Origin: Methylobacterium sp. J-026
GTDB lineage: Bacteria > Pseudomonadota > Alphaproteobacteria > Rhizobiales > Beijerinckiaceae
NCBI RefSeq assembly: GCF_022829585.1
Contig: NZ_JAKSYC010000113.1
Span: 1-64,000, forward strand
Length of the DNA: 64,000 nucleotides
Reading direction: 5' to 3'
Part shown: positions 8,834-17,373 of the stretch, one piece after another
Layout: every line of letters starts with the position of its first letter
How positions within the stretch are numbered: the first letter of the stretch is position 1
Translations under genes and position numbers: made by a program
Notes under the pieces: generated by a model
The model's database searches: none
Seen by the model: the letters and a program-made list of their open reading frames with translations, nothing else
Told to the model about the DNA's origin: nothing

Positions 8834-9079
8834 ATGCTGAATTTTTTTCTCGGAACCGTGGCCGGCGGTCTCATCGTCGGCGTGCTGACCATCGCGGCCG
8901 TTCGGCAACCGGAGGTTCAGGCGCGCTTCGGTTTGAAGCCGCCGCCGGTCCCGGCGGCCCTGGCGGTGGTCACCAAGCCGCCGGAGCCGGATTGCGGCCG
9001 GCGCACGGATTCCGCCCCCAAGGGGGCCGCGCAGGAGATCCTGTTCAACCGCCAGCGATTCTGGTCGGTCTCGCCGTGA
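8834..9079 (+). CDS. Small single-pass membrane protein, unknown
   Basis: 81 aa. It opens with one hydrophobic segment (MLNFFLGTVAGGLIVGVLTIAAV), then a basic and Pro-rich tail with a single Cys. The first helix could be an uncleaved anchor. Third codon positions are strongly G/C as in neighbouring genes. It abuts the convergent 45-codon gene at 9080 without a gap. No family is recognised. Confidence 0.5.
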   Translation: MLNFFLGTVAGGLIVGVLTIAAVRQPEVQARFGLKPPPVPAALAVVTKPPEPDCGRRTDSAPKGAAQEILFNRQRFWSVSP

Positions 9080-9217
9080 TCAGAGCGCTCCGATCAGCAC
9101 CAGCAGCATCGTCGCCGCGACGGTGGTGCTGACGAAGCCGCACAGGGCGGCCGCAAAGGACGGGCCGGTCCGGACGGCGGACGATTCGGTCTCGTTCGGG
9201 AGCGTGGCGGAGGTCAT
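9080..9217 (-). CDS. Very small membrane protein, unknown
   Basis: 45 aa from ATG at 9217. A polar N-terminus (MTSATLPNETESSAVRTG) is followed by a hydrophobic segment running to the end (FVSTTVAATMLLVLIGAL), as in a tail-anchored micro-protein. It is convergent and adjacent to the 8834 gene. Only the length, hydrophobic pattern and base composition support it. Confidence 0.4.
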   Translation of the reverse strand: MTSATLPNETESSAVRTGPSFAAALCGFVSTTVAATMLLVLIGAL

Positions 9218-9304
9218 CGGTGCAAAACCTTGTGGGCGACATGCGTCGCGCATGACAGGACGATGCTGCGGAAGCGGGCGGCCCGATGTGCGGATGCGCA
9301 CGGT

Positions 9305-9697
9305 TCAGTCGCAGCGGTTGATTTTCTTGGCGATCCGCAGGCCCCGCAGCTCGCTCCGCAAGTCAATCGCCACAACGCCCTCGCCGCATCGTTCGAATGC
9401 ATCACGGGCGTCGTCGTAGCGGTCGCCGACTTCGTCGAGCGTGTCGCAGACGCGGTCATGGTTGCCCAGCCGCGCCTCCTGGCGCGCCTGGAAGCGCAGG
9501 GCATTCGCCTCATCGACCTTGCGCTGGGCCTCCAGGCACGCCGGCAGGGCCAGCGCCGAGGAGGTCAGGGCGAGGCCGGCCAGGGGGCCGGCGAGGCAAC
9601 GGAGAAGAGCAGCCGAACTGGCTCTCACGGGGACACTCACACACGCGTTGGTAGGGCGGGCCGGGTCGGCGCCGCCCGGTTTCTCGGGGCAGCGCAT
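9305..9697 (-). CDS. Small exported protein, unknown
   Basis: 130 aa from ATG at 9697, which has AAAGGGG about 6 nt upstream. A GTG at 9640 would remove 19 residues and put the signal peptide (LLRCLAGPLAGLALTSSALA) nearer the N-terminus, so the start is uncertain. The mature part is about 80 residues, charged and probably helical, with four Cys (PACLEAQ, RVCDTL, ERCGEG, NRCD) spaced as if for two disulfides. A periplasmic location is likely. No domain is recognised. Confidence 0.55.
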   Translation of the reverse strand: MRCPEKPGGADPARPTNACVSVPVRASSAALLRCLAGPLAGLALTSSALALPACLEAQRKVDEANALRFQARQEARLGNHDRVCDTLDEVGDRYDDARDAFERCGEGVVAIDLRSELRGLRIAKKINRCD

Positions 9698-9753
9698 GAC
9701 TGCCCCTTTCTGTCCGCTGAAACGGTGAAGCTGTGGTGAAGGTTCCGGCCGAG

Positions 9754-10263
9754 TCAGCGCTTCCCGCGCAGCCGGGAGGTGAGGATTGCGGGGAGCGTCA
9801 CGGGCGCGGCGCCCATCGGGTCGACACCGACATCGTATTGCTTGGGCATTGGCTTCAGCTTGCCGTGGCTGTGCCCGTGCAGGTTGAGAGCGCCACGGCT
9901 CATCCCGTTCCAGGTGCGGAACGCGTAGTGGCAGAGGACCACCATCCGGCCTTCGACGTCGAACTCGGCGTAGTGGCGCACCGAGGCCCAACCGGGCGCC
10001 TCCAGGGTCTCGGGCCCGTCGTTGTTGCCGGCGATCAGATGCTTCTCGCCGGCGAGGCCGGCGAGGATCTCGCGGATGCGGGTTCCGGTCGGGCCGAGGG
10101 CGAAATCGCCGAGGTGCCAGACGGTGTCGCCGGGCGCCACGGTCGCGTTCCAGGCCGCGATCAGGCCGGCATCGTGAGCGGCGAGGTCCGGATAGGGCCT
10201 GTGGTCGAAGCGCAGGGCCCGCGGATCGCCGAAATGGGTGTCGCCCGTGAAGAAGATGGTCAC
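9754..10263 (-). CDS. Small metallophosphoesterase
   Basis: 169 aa from a GTG at 10263; no ATG fits upstream of the first motif. The full set of calcineurin-like metal-binding motifs is present: GDTHFGD near the N-terminus, GDFAL, GNND (GNHE/D position), HYAF and GHSHG. The spacing and the HYAFRTWNG segment suit the single-domain hydrolases acting on phosphodiesters or nucleotides. Substrate unknown. It is divergent from the CcdA-like gene, with 181 bp between them. Confidence 0.85.
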   Translation of the reverse strand: MTIFFTGDTHFGDPRALRFDHRPYPDLAAHDAGLIAAWNATVAPGDTVWHLGDFALGPTGTRIREILAGLAGEKHLIAGNNDGPETLEAPGWASVRHYAEFDVEGRMVVLCHYAFRTWNGMSRGALNLHGHSHGKLKPMPKQYDVGVDPMGAAPVTLPAILTSRLRGKR

Positions 10264-10444
10264 CGATCGGCTCCGCCGGACACGAGAAGGCTTCCCGACA
10301 GACGATGCGCGGCGGCACGCTGTCTCGCGCCGAAGTGCGTGGCGGCCGGGAGGGTTCCCGCGAAACGTGACGCGCGGGCCCGTTGACGGCGGCCCTGCCC
10401 GCGGCGAAGCCTGCGCGTCAAAGACGATGCGGGAGGATCCGACG

Positions 10445-11164
10445 ATGCTGGGGACGGTGGGCTTCGCGTTCCTGGCCGGATGCCTGTCGATCCTGTCCCC
10501 GTGCGTGCTGCCGCTGGTGCCGATCGTGCTGGGGACCGCGGCCTCAGAGCACCGGCTCGGGCCCCTGGCCCTGGCCGCGGGGCTGGCGATCAGCTTCACG
10601 GCGATCGGCCTGTTCGTGGCGACCGTCGGCTTCGCCATCGGCCTCGACGGGGACGTGTTCCGCAGCGCCGGCGCGATCCTCATGGTGAGCGTGGGCCTCG
10701 TGCTGATGCTGCCGCGGCTCCAGGCCCGGGTCGCGACCGTGGCGGGACCGGTCGGCGCCTGGGCCGAGGAGCGGTTCGGCGGCGCCGGGCCGGGCGGGTT
10801 GCCCGGCCAGTTCGCCGTCGGGCTGCTGCTCGGGGCGGCCTGGAGCCCCTGTGTCGGCCCGACCCTCGGGGCCGCCTCGCTGATGGCGGCGCGGGGCGAG
10901 CATCTCGGGAGCGTCGCCCTGACGATGCTGGCGTTCGGGATCGGGGCCGCCCTGCCGCTGATGCTGCTCGGCTTCGTCTCCCGCGAGGCGCTGATGCGGT
11001 GGCGCGGCGGCCTCGCTTCGGCCGGCCGGGCCGCGAAGGCCGCCCTGGGCGCCGTGCTCGTCGTCCTGGGCCTGCTGGTGCTGACCGGCCTCGACAAGCG
11101 CACGGAGGCGGCCCTCGTCGCGGCCTCGCCGGACTGGCTCAACACGGTGACGACACGCTACTGA
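10445..11164 (+). CDS. CcdA/DsbD-type thiol-disulfide membrane transporter
   Basis: 239 aa with about six hydrophobic segments. Two Pro-Cys motifs in membrane segments, LSPCVLPLVPIV near the N-terminus and WSPCVGPTLGAA mid-protein, are the redox Cys pair of CcdA. CcdA passes electrons from cytoplasmic thioredoxin across the inner membrane for cytochrome c maturation or disulfide isomerisation. GGGAGGA precedes the ATG at 10445. No cytochrome c genes are close. A glycosyltransferase gene begins about 80 bp downstream. Confidence 0.85.
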   Translation: MLGTVGFAFLAGCLSILSPCVLPLVPIVLGTAASEHRLGPLALAAGLAISFTAIGLFVATVGFAIGLDGDVFRSAGAILMVSVGLVLMLPRLQARVATVAGPVGAWAEERFGGAGPGGLPGQFAVGLLLGAAWSPCVGPTLGAASLMAARGEHLGSVALTMLAFGIGAALPLMLLGFVSREALMRWRGGLASAGRAAKAALGAVLVVLGLLVLTGLDKRTEAALVAASPDWLNTVTTRY

Positions 11165-11247
11165 CCGCCATCCTTCGGGACGATGCCCAAGAGGCAATCT
11201 TCAACCTTCGCGTCCAGACTGCCGCCGCACACGCCGCCCGAGCCCCC

Positions 11248-13188
11248 TTGACCGACACCCCCGCCCCGCCATCGCCGGCCCATGGCATCGCCGGCTGGCC
11301 CTTCGGACCGGCCGTCACCGGCCCGGCCCGGCCGGCATCGCTGCCCGATGGGCGGCCCTGGCCGCGGATCCGCGTCGTCACCGTGGCCGGGGCCGGGGCG
11401 GACCTGCGCGAGACCGTGGCGTCTGTCCTGCGCCAGGATTATCCGGACCTCCGGCACGACCTCGTGGCGCCCGATGACGCGGGGCCGGCCGTCGCGCGGA
11501 TGCTGGCCGATCCGGGTATCGACCATCTCGTCTGGCTCGCTTCGGGCGACCTCCTCGCCCCCGGGGCGCTGATCGCCCTGGCGCTGGAGGCGGCGCTGAC
11601 GGGCGCCGCCGCGGTGACGGGCCTGCGCGTCCTGTTCGACGACGCGGTCCGCGGTCTCGACGTTGCGGATGGCGGGGTGCTCTGGGCACGCGCGGGCCTC
11701 GGCACCCAGGCCCGCCTCGACGCCGACGGGACGCTCGACCCGGCGGCCTGGTCGGCGATCCCGGATGGCCGCCGCAGCTGCGTCGGCCGCCCGGTCCTGC
11801 TGCACAGGCTGACGCAGGGATCAGCCGCGCCCGACGGTCTGTCGATCGTTTCTCTGACCGGAACGGGAACGCAGGGCGGGGCCGGCGTGGCGCAGCGGCG
11901 GCTGGCCGAAGCCCTGGCGCTCGCAGGCCATCGCGTCACACAGGTTATCCTGAGCGACCGCCCGGAAGCGGCCGAGTGGACCGATGCCTTCCCGCGGGCC
12001 GAGGCGGCGGTCGCGGCGGCCGCACCCGATCTCGTCCTCGCCGGCAACCTGCACGGGGCGACGCGCAGCCTCGACGTGGTCGACCGCCTCGGGCGGCACG
12101 GCCCGGTCGCCCTGGTGCTTCACGACCTGTTCCCCCTGACCGGCCGGTGCTGCCATCCCCGGGATTGCGGCCGCGCCGCGATCGGCTGCGACGCCGCCTG
12201 TCCGGGTCCCGACGAGTACCCGCAGCTCGCCCCCGGCCGGATCGCCGGCATGCATGCCCGCAAGCGCGCGACGCTCGCCGGCCCCGCCGGCCCCTGGCTG
12301 CTCGCCAATTCCGACTGGACTCTGGCGCGCGCCCGGGCGCTGGCCCCTCCCGGCACCGTGGCGGAGCCGATCCGTCTCGCCTTCCCCACCGCGGTCTTCC
12401 GCCCGGGCGACCGTGACGCCCTGCGCCGGAGGCTCGGCCTGCCGCCGGACGACGTGCTGATCCTAGTCTCCGCGGTGATCGTCGACGGGCCGGACAAGGG
12501 TTTCCAGGACCTGCGGGCGGCCCTGCAGGCGGTGGCGCGGCCGGGCGTGGGCTTCGTGGCGGTGGGCCGCCTCGACGATCCCGCCCGGTTCGGGATCGCC
12601 AACCTGGTCGCGCCGGGGCTGATCGCCGACGAGGACACCCTCGCGGCTTGGTATGGCGCCTGCGACCTTCACGTCACCGCGAGCCGGCACGAGACCCTCG
12701 GGCAGACGCCGATCGAGGCCGGCCTGTGCGGCGTGCCGACCCTGGCCTACCGCACCTCCGGTCTCACCTCCGCGGTGATCGACGGCGTGTCGGGCCGCCT
12801 CGTGCCCATGGAGCCCGGCGCCCTCGCCGAGGCCCTGGCGACGCTGGTCGGCGATCCGGAGGCGCGCGCCCGGCTCGGCGCCTTCGCGCGGATCGCCCTG
12901 GAAAGCCGCTACAGCCCGGCCGCCGCCGTCCTGTCCCTCGAGGCCGTCTTGCGGCGGCACGGGCTCGGGGACGTGACGGTGCGGCCGCGTTTCGCCCCCG
13001 CGATGCTCGGCCATTTCCCGTTCGCGGCCGAGCGGCAGGCGGGCACAGCCGGAACCGTTGCGCCGGCCTCGCCGCCGCTGGTGCGCCGGCTGCGCCGAGC
13101 CAAGCAGATGGTCCTCGGGCGGCGGATGCCCCTCCTCGTGCGCCGCTGCCTCTACCTCGCGGGAACGCTGCGCCGGAGCGCCCCGTGA
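11248..13188 (+). CDS. Two-domain glycosyltransferase (degenerate GT-A-like plus GT4)
   Basis: About 646 aa. The start is uncertain: no ATG exists near the N-terminus, and the in-frame TTG at 11248 is the most plausible. The first ~190 residues resemble a shrunken GT2/GT-A domain (RVVTVAGAGADLRETVASVL, DHLVWLASGDLL) but lack a clear DxD. The rest is GT-B/GT4: HDLFPLTGRCCHP with a Cys-rich insert, LANSDW, KGFQDL, and ASRHETLGQTPIEAG. The C-terminus is basic. It likely adds a sugar to a lipid-linked glycan at the inner membrane. It overlaps the next gene by 4 bp. Confidence 0.8.
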   Translation: MTDTPAPPSPAHGIAGWPFGPAVTGPARPASLPDGRPWPRIRVVTVAGAGADLRETVASVLRQDYPDLRHDLVAPDDAGPAVARMLADPGIDHLVWLASGDLLAPGALIALALEAALTGAAAVTGLRVLFDDAVRGLDVADGGVLWARAGLGTQARLDADGTLDPAAWSAIPDGRRSCVGRPVLLHRLTQGSAAPDGLSIVSLTGTGTQGGAGVAQRRLAEALALAGHRVTQVILSDRPEAAEWTDAFPRAEAAVAAAAPDLVLAGNLHGATRSLDVVDRLGRHGPVALVLHDLFPLTGRCCHPRDCGRAAIGCDAACPGPDEYPQLAPGRIAGMHARKRATLAGPAGPWLLANSDWTLARARALAPPGTVAEPIRLAFPTAVFRPGDRDALRRRLGLPPDDVLILVSAVIVDGPDKGFQDLRAALQAVARPGVGFVAVGRLDDPARFGIANLVAPGLIADEDTLAAWYGACDLHVTASRHETLGQTPIEAGLCGVPTLAYRTSGLTSAVIDGVSGRLVPMEPGALAEALATLVGDPEARARLGAFARIALESRYSPAAAVLSLEAVLRRHGLGDVTVRPRFAPAMLGHFPFAAERQAGTAGTVAPASPPLVRRLRRAKQMVLGRRMPLLVRRCLYLAGTLRRSAP

Positions 13189-14288
13189 GCGCGGGACCGG
13201 CGGGCGCGATCCGGCGGATCTATCTCGACCAGACGCACCTGCGCGGCCACGTCACCGGGATCGAGCGGGTCACCCTCGACCTGTTCGCCCCCGAGCGGCT
13301 CGCCCCGCACGCGGTCCATCCGGTCACCAGCCGATCGCTGCCGGGCATGATCGGCGCGCAGCAACTCACGCTCCCCCTGCGCGCAATTCGGGACCGGGAC
13401 GCGCTCGTCCTGTTCCCGGGCTTTCCGCCGGGACCGCTCTGCGCGCTCGCGGCGTCCCGCTGCCTGCTCTACGTGCACGACACCTTCCTCCTGACCCGCC
13501 CGGAGGATCTGAGCCTGCGTAGCCGGCTCTACATGAGCCCGAGCTTCGCCCTGGCCCTGCGCTGGTGCCCGAACCTGTTCGTCAACAGCCGGACCACCGG
13601 CGCGGCCGTGCGTGCCGTCTGTGCGCGCGGGGCCCGGGTCGCGTTGTTGCGGCCGCCCGTGCGCGACGCGTTCGGCCTGGGCGACCTCTCGGGACCGGCG
13701 CCCTACGCGCACGGCGGCACGGTGCGGCTCCTCGCCATCGGGACGGTCGAGCCCCGGAAGAACTACCCGGCCGCCCTCGCCCTGACGGCGGCGCTGATCC
13801 GCGCCGGCGTGCCGGCCGAACTGCACCTCGTGGGCCGGGTCGGCTGGGGCCGGCACGCCTTCCTGGACGATCCCCCGCCCTTCCTGCACCGGCACGGCTA
13901 CCTGTCCGATGCCGCGCTGCGGGATCTCGTGGCCTCGTGCCACGTGCTGCTCTCGACGTCGAAGGCGGAGGGGCTCGGCCTGCCGCTGCTGGAGGTCCAG
14001 CATGGCGGCTTGCCGGTGGTGGCGCCGGACGAGGCCGTCTTCCGAGAGGTGCTGGGCCGCTCCGGCCTGCTGATCCGCCCGGAAGAGCCGGACGCCGCCG
14101 CTTCGGCCCTGATGGCCTGGCTGTCCGGGGACGGCCTGGCCCGCGCGGCCGGTGCCAGCCGGGACAACGTGGTGCGGTGGAACGCCGCGGCAGCCGGCGA
14201 CGAAGTGCGCTTTCACCGCTTCCTCGCGGGCGATCCCGCCGCCTACGGCGCCGCGGATTCCGTTGTCGCGTCCGCGGATTTTGGCTGA
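13185..14288 (+). CDS. Glycosyltransferase family 4 protein
   Basis: 367 aa from GTG at 13185, which overlaps the previous stop as GTGA and suggests translational coupling. N-terminal IYLDQTHLRGHVTGIERVTLD and C-terminal IGTVEPRKNYPAAL, STSKAEGLGLPLLEVQHGGLPVV are typical of GT4 retaining transferases. The Glu-x7-Glu-like nucleotide-sugar site falls in EGLGLPLLE. It probably builds the same glycan as its upstream partner. The sugar is unknown. Confidence 0.88.
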   Translation: MSAGPAGAIRRIYLDQTHLRGHVTGIERVTLDLFAPERLAPHAVHPVTSRSLPGMIGAQQLTLPLRAIRDRDALVLFPGFPPGPLCALAASRCLLYVHDTFLLTRPEDLSLRSRLYMSPSFALALRWCPNLFVNSRTTGAAVRAVCARGARVALLRPPVRDAFGLGDLSGPAPYAHGGTVRLLAIGTVEPRKNYPAALALTAALIRAGVPAELHLVGRVGWGRHAFLDDPPPFLHRHGYLSDAALRDLVASCHVLLSTSKAEGLGLPLLEVQHGGLPVVAPDEAVFREVLGRSGLLIRPEEPDAAASALMAWLSGDGLARAAGASRDNVVRWNAAAAGDEVRFHRFLAGDPAAYGAADSVVASADFG

Positions 14289-14569
14289 GGCGACCTACGT
14301 AGTCCCCGACAAGAGCGCAGCGTTTATCGCCTTAAAGGTGTGGGATTTCAATTCGTCGCCGGGGGCTTAATCTAGGCGCGCGCTGGTGCCGCCTCCGGAA
14401 CAAGGCGGGAGTACTTTGTCGGTATGCCGATTGCTCATGTACCGTCGAAGACACCGTTCTCGCCGGTGTCCTGTCCCGGATCGGCACGGAGCTGATCAGA
14501 ACGGGAACAGGACGGCGACGGGGATGGTGGGCGGCAGGGTCCGCCCCAGCAGGTCAGGGAGCGAGGCGT
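14289..14569 (+). promoter_or_regulatory. Leader/promoter region of the GumC-like gene with a long hairpin
   Basis: This 281-bp gap holds no gene. A promoter-like pair (TTTCAA near 14346, TAATCT at 14368, spacer 16) is visible but weak. An imperfect hairpin pairs CGCCGGTGTCCTGTCCCG (14461-14478) with CGGGAACAGGACGGCG (14502-14517), about 50 bp before the ATG. It could act in the mRNA leader or as a terminator for the upstream glycosyltransferases. Confidence 0.4.
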
Positions 14570-16045
14570 ATGTTCGACTTCTCGACACGAATAAGCGGTG
14601 AGCAGCCAGTCCGGATCGTACTTCCGGAGACGGCGCCACGAACGGATCCCCAGGTGATCCTGCGACGCCTGTGGCGGGGACGCGGGTTCATCGCCCTGAG
14701 CGCCCTGTTCATGGTCGCGGTGGCGGTGGCGCTGCTCGGCCTGATCCCGCCGCGCTACACGTCCAGCATCCAGGTGCTGGTCGATCCGAGCGACCTGCGC
14801 GTCGTCGAGAACGACGTGAACGCCCGCCAGCCCCAGGCGGATAGCGGCGTCTCCATCGCCGAGAGCCAGGTGCGGGTGATCCAGTCCGACAGCGTCCTGC
14901 GCCGGGTGATCGCGAAGCTGCACCTCGATCAGGACGACGAGTTCGCCCTGCCGGACGGCAACAATCCGACCCTCGACTGGATCAAGGGCGCGCTCGGCAT
15001 GCTGCCCCCGGCCGCGAGCCGGGACCCGGTCAACATCGCCCTCGACACGCTCCAGAACCGGCTCAGCGTCCGCCGGGCCGAGCGGACCTTCGTGATCGAC
15101 ATCTCGGTGCAGTCCCGCGATCCCGAGAAGGCCGCGCAGATCGCCAACGCCGTCGGCGATGCCTATTTCGCCGAGGAGACCGCGGCCCGGACCGAGACCG
15201 CGCGGCGCGCCTCGGACGCCCTGGCCGGCCGGCTCGCCAGCCTGAAGCGCGACGTCGAGCAGGCCGAGGGCGCGGTCGTCCGCTACCGCGAGGATCACAA
15301 GCTCGTGGCGTCGAGCGGGCGCCTCCTCACGGACCAGCAGCTCGGCGACCTCAACCAGCAGCTGGTCACGGCCTCGATCAAGACCGCGGAGGCCAAGTCG
15401 CGCCTCGATCAGGCCCGCAAGATGCGCTCCTCGGACCCGAGCACGGCGCTCCCGGAGATGCTGCAATCGCTGGAGATGCAGGCCCTGCGCCAGCAATACG
15501 CGACGCTGTCGCGCAACACCGCCGAGCTCGCCACCCGCCTCGGCGAGCGTCACCCGGCCATGGCCGAGCAATACGCCCAGCAGCGCGATCTCCAGCGCCT
15601 GATCCAGCGCGAGAAGGAGCGGATCATCGACACGACCCAGAAGGACTACGACCGCGCCGCCGCCAGCGAGACGGCAATCCGGTCCAGTCTCGACCGGGTC
15701 AAGACCGAGACGGTGTCCAGCGACCGGGCCTATGTGGGCTTGCGCGAGCTGGAGCGGACCCTCGAAGCCCGCCGGGGCGTCTACGAGGCCTACCTGAAGC
15801 GTGCCCGCGAGGCGAGCGAGCAGGAGCGGCTCAACACCACCAACGTCCGAATCATCTCGGCGGCGATCCCCGCCCGCCAGCGGACCTTCCCGCCGTCCCC
15901 GAAGATCGTCCTGCCGGTGGCCCTGGTGCTGGGCCTGCTCCTCGGCGGCGCCATCGCCCTGGCGCTCGGCGCCGGCAGCGACCGCCGCCGCACGCAGCGC
16001 GCCACCATCCGTCCCGCCGCGAGCTTCCGAGCCGCCGATGCGTAA
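14570..16045 (+). CDS. GumC/Wzz-type polysaccharide co-polymerase (no kinase domain)
   Basis: 491 aa. A Wzz domain (RYTSSIQVLVDPSDLRVV, AESQVRVIQSDSVL) lies between two membrane helices (about residues 38-58 and 443-462). A long periplasmic coiled coil lies between them and includes the GNVR-like LGERHPAM segment. Such proteins control chain length and export of exopolysaccharide from the inner membrane. Unlike its paralogue at 43645-45750 it stops just after the second helix and has no tyrosine-kinase domain. Its last 8 bp overlap the WecG-like gene. Confidence 0.9.
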   Translation: MFDFSTRISGEQPVRIVLPETAPRTDPQVILRRLWRGRGFIALSALFMVAVAVALLGLIPPRYTSSIQVLVDPSDLRVVENDVNARQPQADSGVSIAESQVRVIQSDSVLRRVIAKLHLDQDDEFALPDGNNPTLDWIKGALGMLPPAASRDPVNIALDTLQNRLSVRRAERTFVIDISVQSRDPEKAAQIANAVGDAYFAEETAARTETARRASDALAGRLASLKRDVEQAEGAVVRYREDHKLVASSGRLLTDQQLGDLNQQLVTASIKTAEAKSRLDQARKMRSSDPSTALPEMLQSLEMQALRQQYATLSRNTAELATRLGERHPAMAEQYAQQRDLQRLIQREKERIIDTTQKDYDRAAASETAIRSSLDRVKTETVSSDRAYVGLRELERTLEARRGVYEAYLKRAREASEQERLNTTNVRIISAAIPARQRTFPPSPKIVLPVALVLGLLLGGAIALALGAGSDRRRTQRATIRPAASFRAADA

Positions 16046-16901
16046 GTTCTGGCCTCTCGCACTCGACCTCGACGCGGCGGACGCGCTTCATCGGGATGTG
16101 GGCACCCTGCGGCTGCCCACCGCCCGGCACCCCGGCCCGGCCCTGACGAGCCCAACCGTCGAACTGTTCGGCCTGCGCTTCAACACCGCCAGTGCCGAAA
16201 CGATCGTGGCCGCGGTGGCGGCCCGGCGGGACGACGGGCCGCGCATGATCGTGACGGCCAATGTCGACCACATCGTCCAACTCAGCGCGGATACGGGCTT
16301 CCGCAACGCCTACCACCGGGCCGCCGCCCGGACCCTCGACGGCATGCCGCTGGTCTGGCTGGCGCGGGCGGCCTGCCGCCGGCCTGTCCATCGGGTGACC
16401 GGCCACGATCTCCTGGCCTGTGTCCTGAACGACCCGCCTGCCTTCGCCCGGCGGATCTTCCTGGTCTCGGCCCGCCAGGACGCGGCGGATGCCCTGGCGG
16501 CCCGCCTGCGGGCGCAGGGCCTGCCGGACGGGGCGGTGGCGAGCGCCGTGCCGCCCTTCGGCTTCGAGGCCGACCGGGATTACAGCCGCACCCTGGCGAA
16601 ACGGATCCGGGCCCACGGGACGACATTGCTGGTGATGGGCGTCGGCGCGCCGAAATCAGAGATCTGGGTCGACCGGAATCGGGCGGCTTTGGGCGATCCT
16701 GTGGTGTTCTGCGTCGGCGACGCGCTGAACGTCGCCGCCGGCTACCTGAACCGCGCCCCGGGCCTGATGCAGCGCCTCGGCCTCGAATGGATCTTCCGCT
16801 TCCTCCAGGCGCCGCGACGGCTGTTCCACCGTTACTTCATCAAGTCCTGGCGCTTCATCGGGATCGTCGCCCGGGACCGGCTCGCCCGTCGCGACGGCTA
16901 G
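16038..16901 (+). CDS. WecG/TagA/CpsF family glycosyltransferase
   Basis: 287 aa from ATG at 16038, inside the end of the GumC-like gene (8-bp overlap). Family motifs are present: TANVDHIVQLS, LDGMPLVW, VTGHDLL, MGVGAPKSEIWV and GDALNVAAG. The family is GT26, which transfers N-acetylmannosaminuronic acid, ManNAc, glucose or similar sugars to lipid-linked acceptors. The C-terminus ends in a Trp/Arg-rich amphipathic helix, as usual for membrane association. It closes the first polysaccharide locus. Confidence 0.92.
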   Translation: MRKFWPLALDLDAADALHRDVGTLRLPTARHPGPALTSPTVELFGLRFNTASAETIVAAVAARRDDGPRMIVTANVDHIVQLSADTGFRNAYHRAAARTLDGMPLVWLARAACRRPVHRVTGHDLLACVLNDPPAFARRIFLVSARQDAADALAARLRAQGLPDGAVASAVPPFGFEADRDYSRTLAKRIRAHGTTLLVMGVGAPKSEIWVDRNRAALGDPVVFCVGDALNVAAGYLNRAPGLMQRLGLEWIFRFLQAPRRLFHRYFIKSWRFIGIVARDRLARRDG

Positions 16902-17373
16902 CGCCTGGGCCCGGAGGGCGCCACGCGACAGGGCCGTGGCCGTCCCGCCGGCATCCCACCCTTCCCACGATGCGGATTGCGAGGTTTATAGATCGGTTCC
17001 GGATGCAGGCAATGGCCGGACCCACGCGCCCTCCCCCTCTGTGGGTTGCCGGACTCACGCTTCGCAGTCTGACACCGACATCATGAGAACAGACCCCTTT
17101 TCCCCCCCCTTGCGGGGAGGGGCCGGGGGTGGGGGTGGTGTAGAAGGCACCGCACCACCCCCACCTCACAACGCCTCCCCGCAAGCGCGAGCGATCCCGG
17201 GCAAGCCCGGGATCGCCCAGGGGAGGAGAGAGCGTCTCGGCCGGCGATCTGTGAATAGCGTAGCTCTGTGGGGGAGGGAGGGCGCGGGTCGGATCGCCCG
17301 AATCCCGTGAAGACCGGGACTCGCCAGCCGTTCGTGGACCGTGGGAAATCGCGCCCGGGACGAGACTCCAACC
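16902..17373. repeat. Gene-free region with large intergenic inverted repeats
   Basis: 472 bp between convergent genes. TTGCGGGGAGG (17110-17120) faces CCTCCCCGCAA (17174-17184), and GGGGGTGGTG (17131-17140) faces CACCACCCCC (17153-17162), forming one long imperfect hairpin. Next comes a perfect 12-bp-arm hairpin at 17191-17216 (GCGATCCCGGGC / GCCCGGGATCGC). These may end transcription from either side. The element looks like an interspersed repeat; copies elsewhere cannot be checked here. Confidence 0.65.

Noticed and set aside
12648..13184. Extension of the second glycosyltransferase upstream to a TTG at 12648
   Set aside because: This part overlaps the first glycosyltransferase out of frame and reads as low-complexity Arg/Ala. 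The GTG at 13185 with a GTGA overlap fits better.
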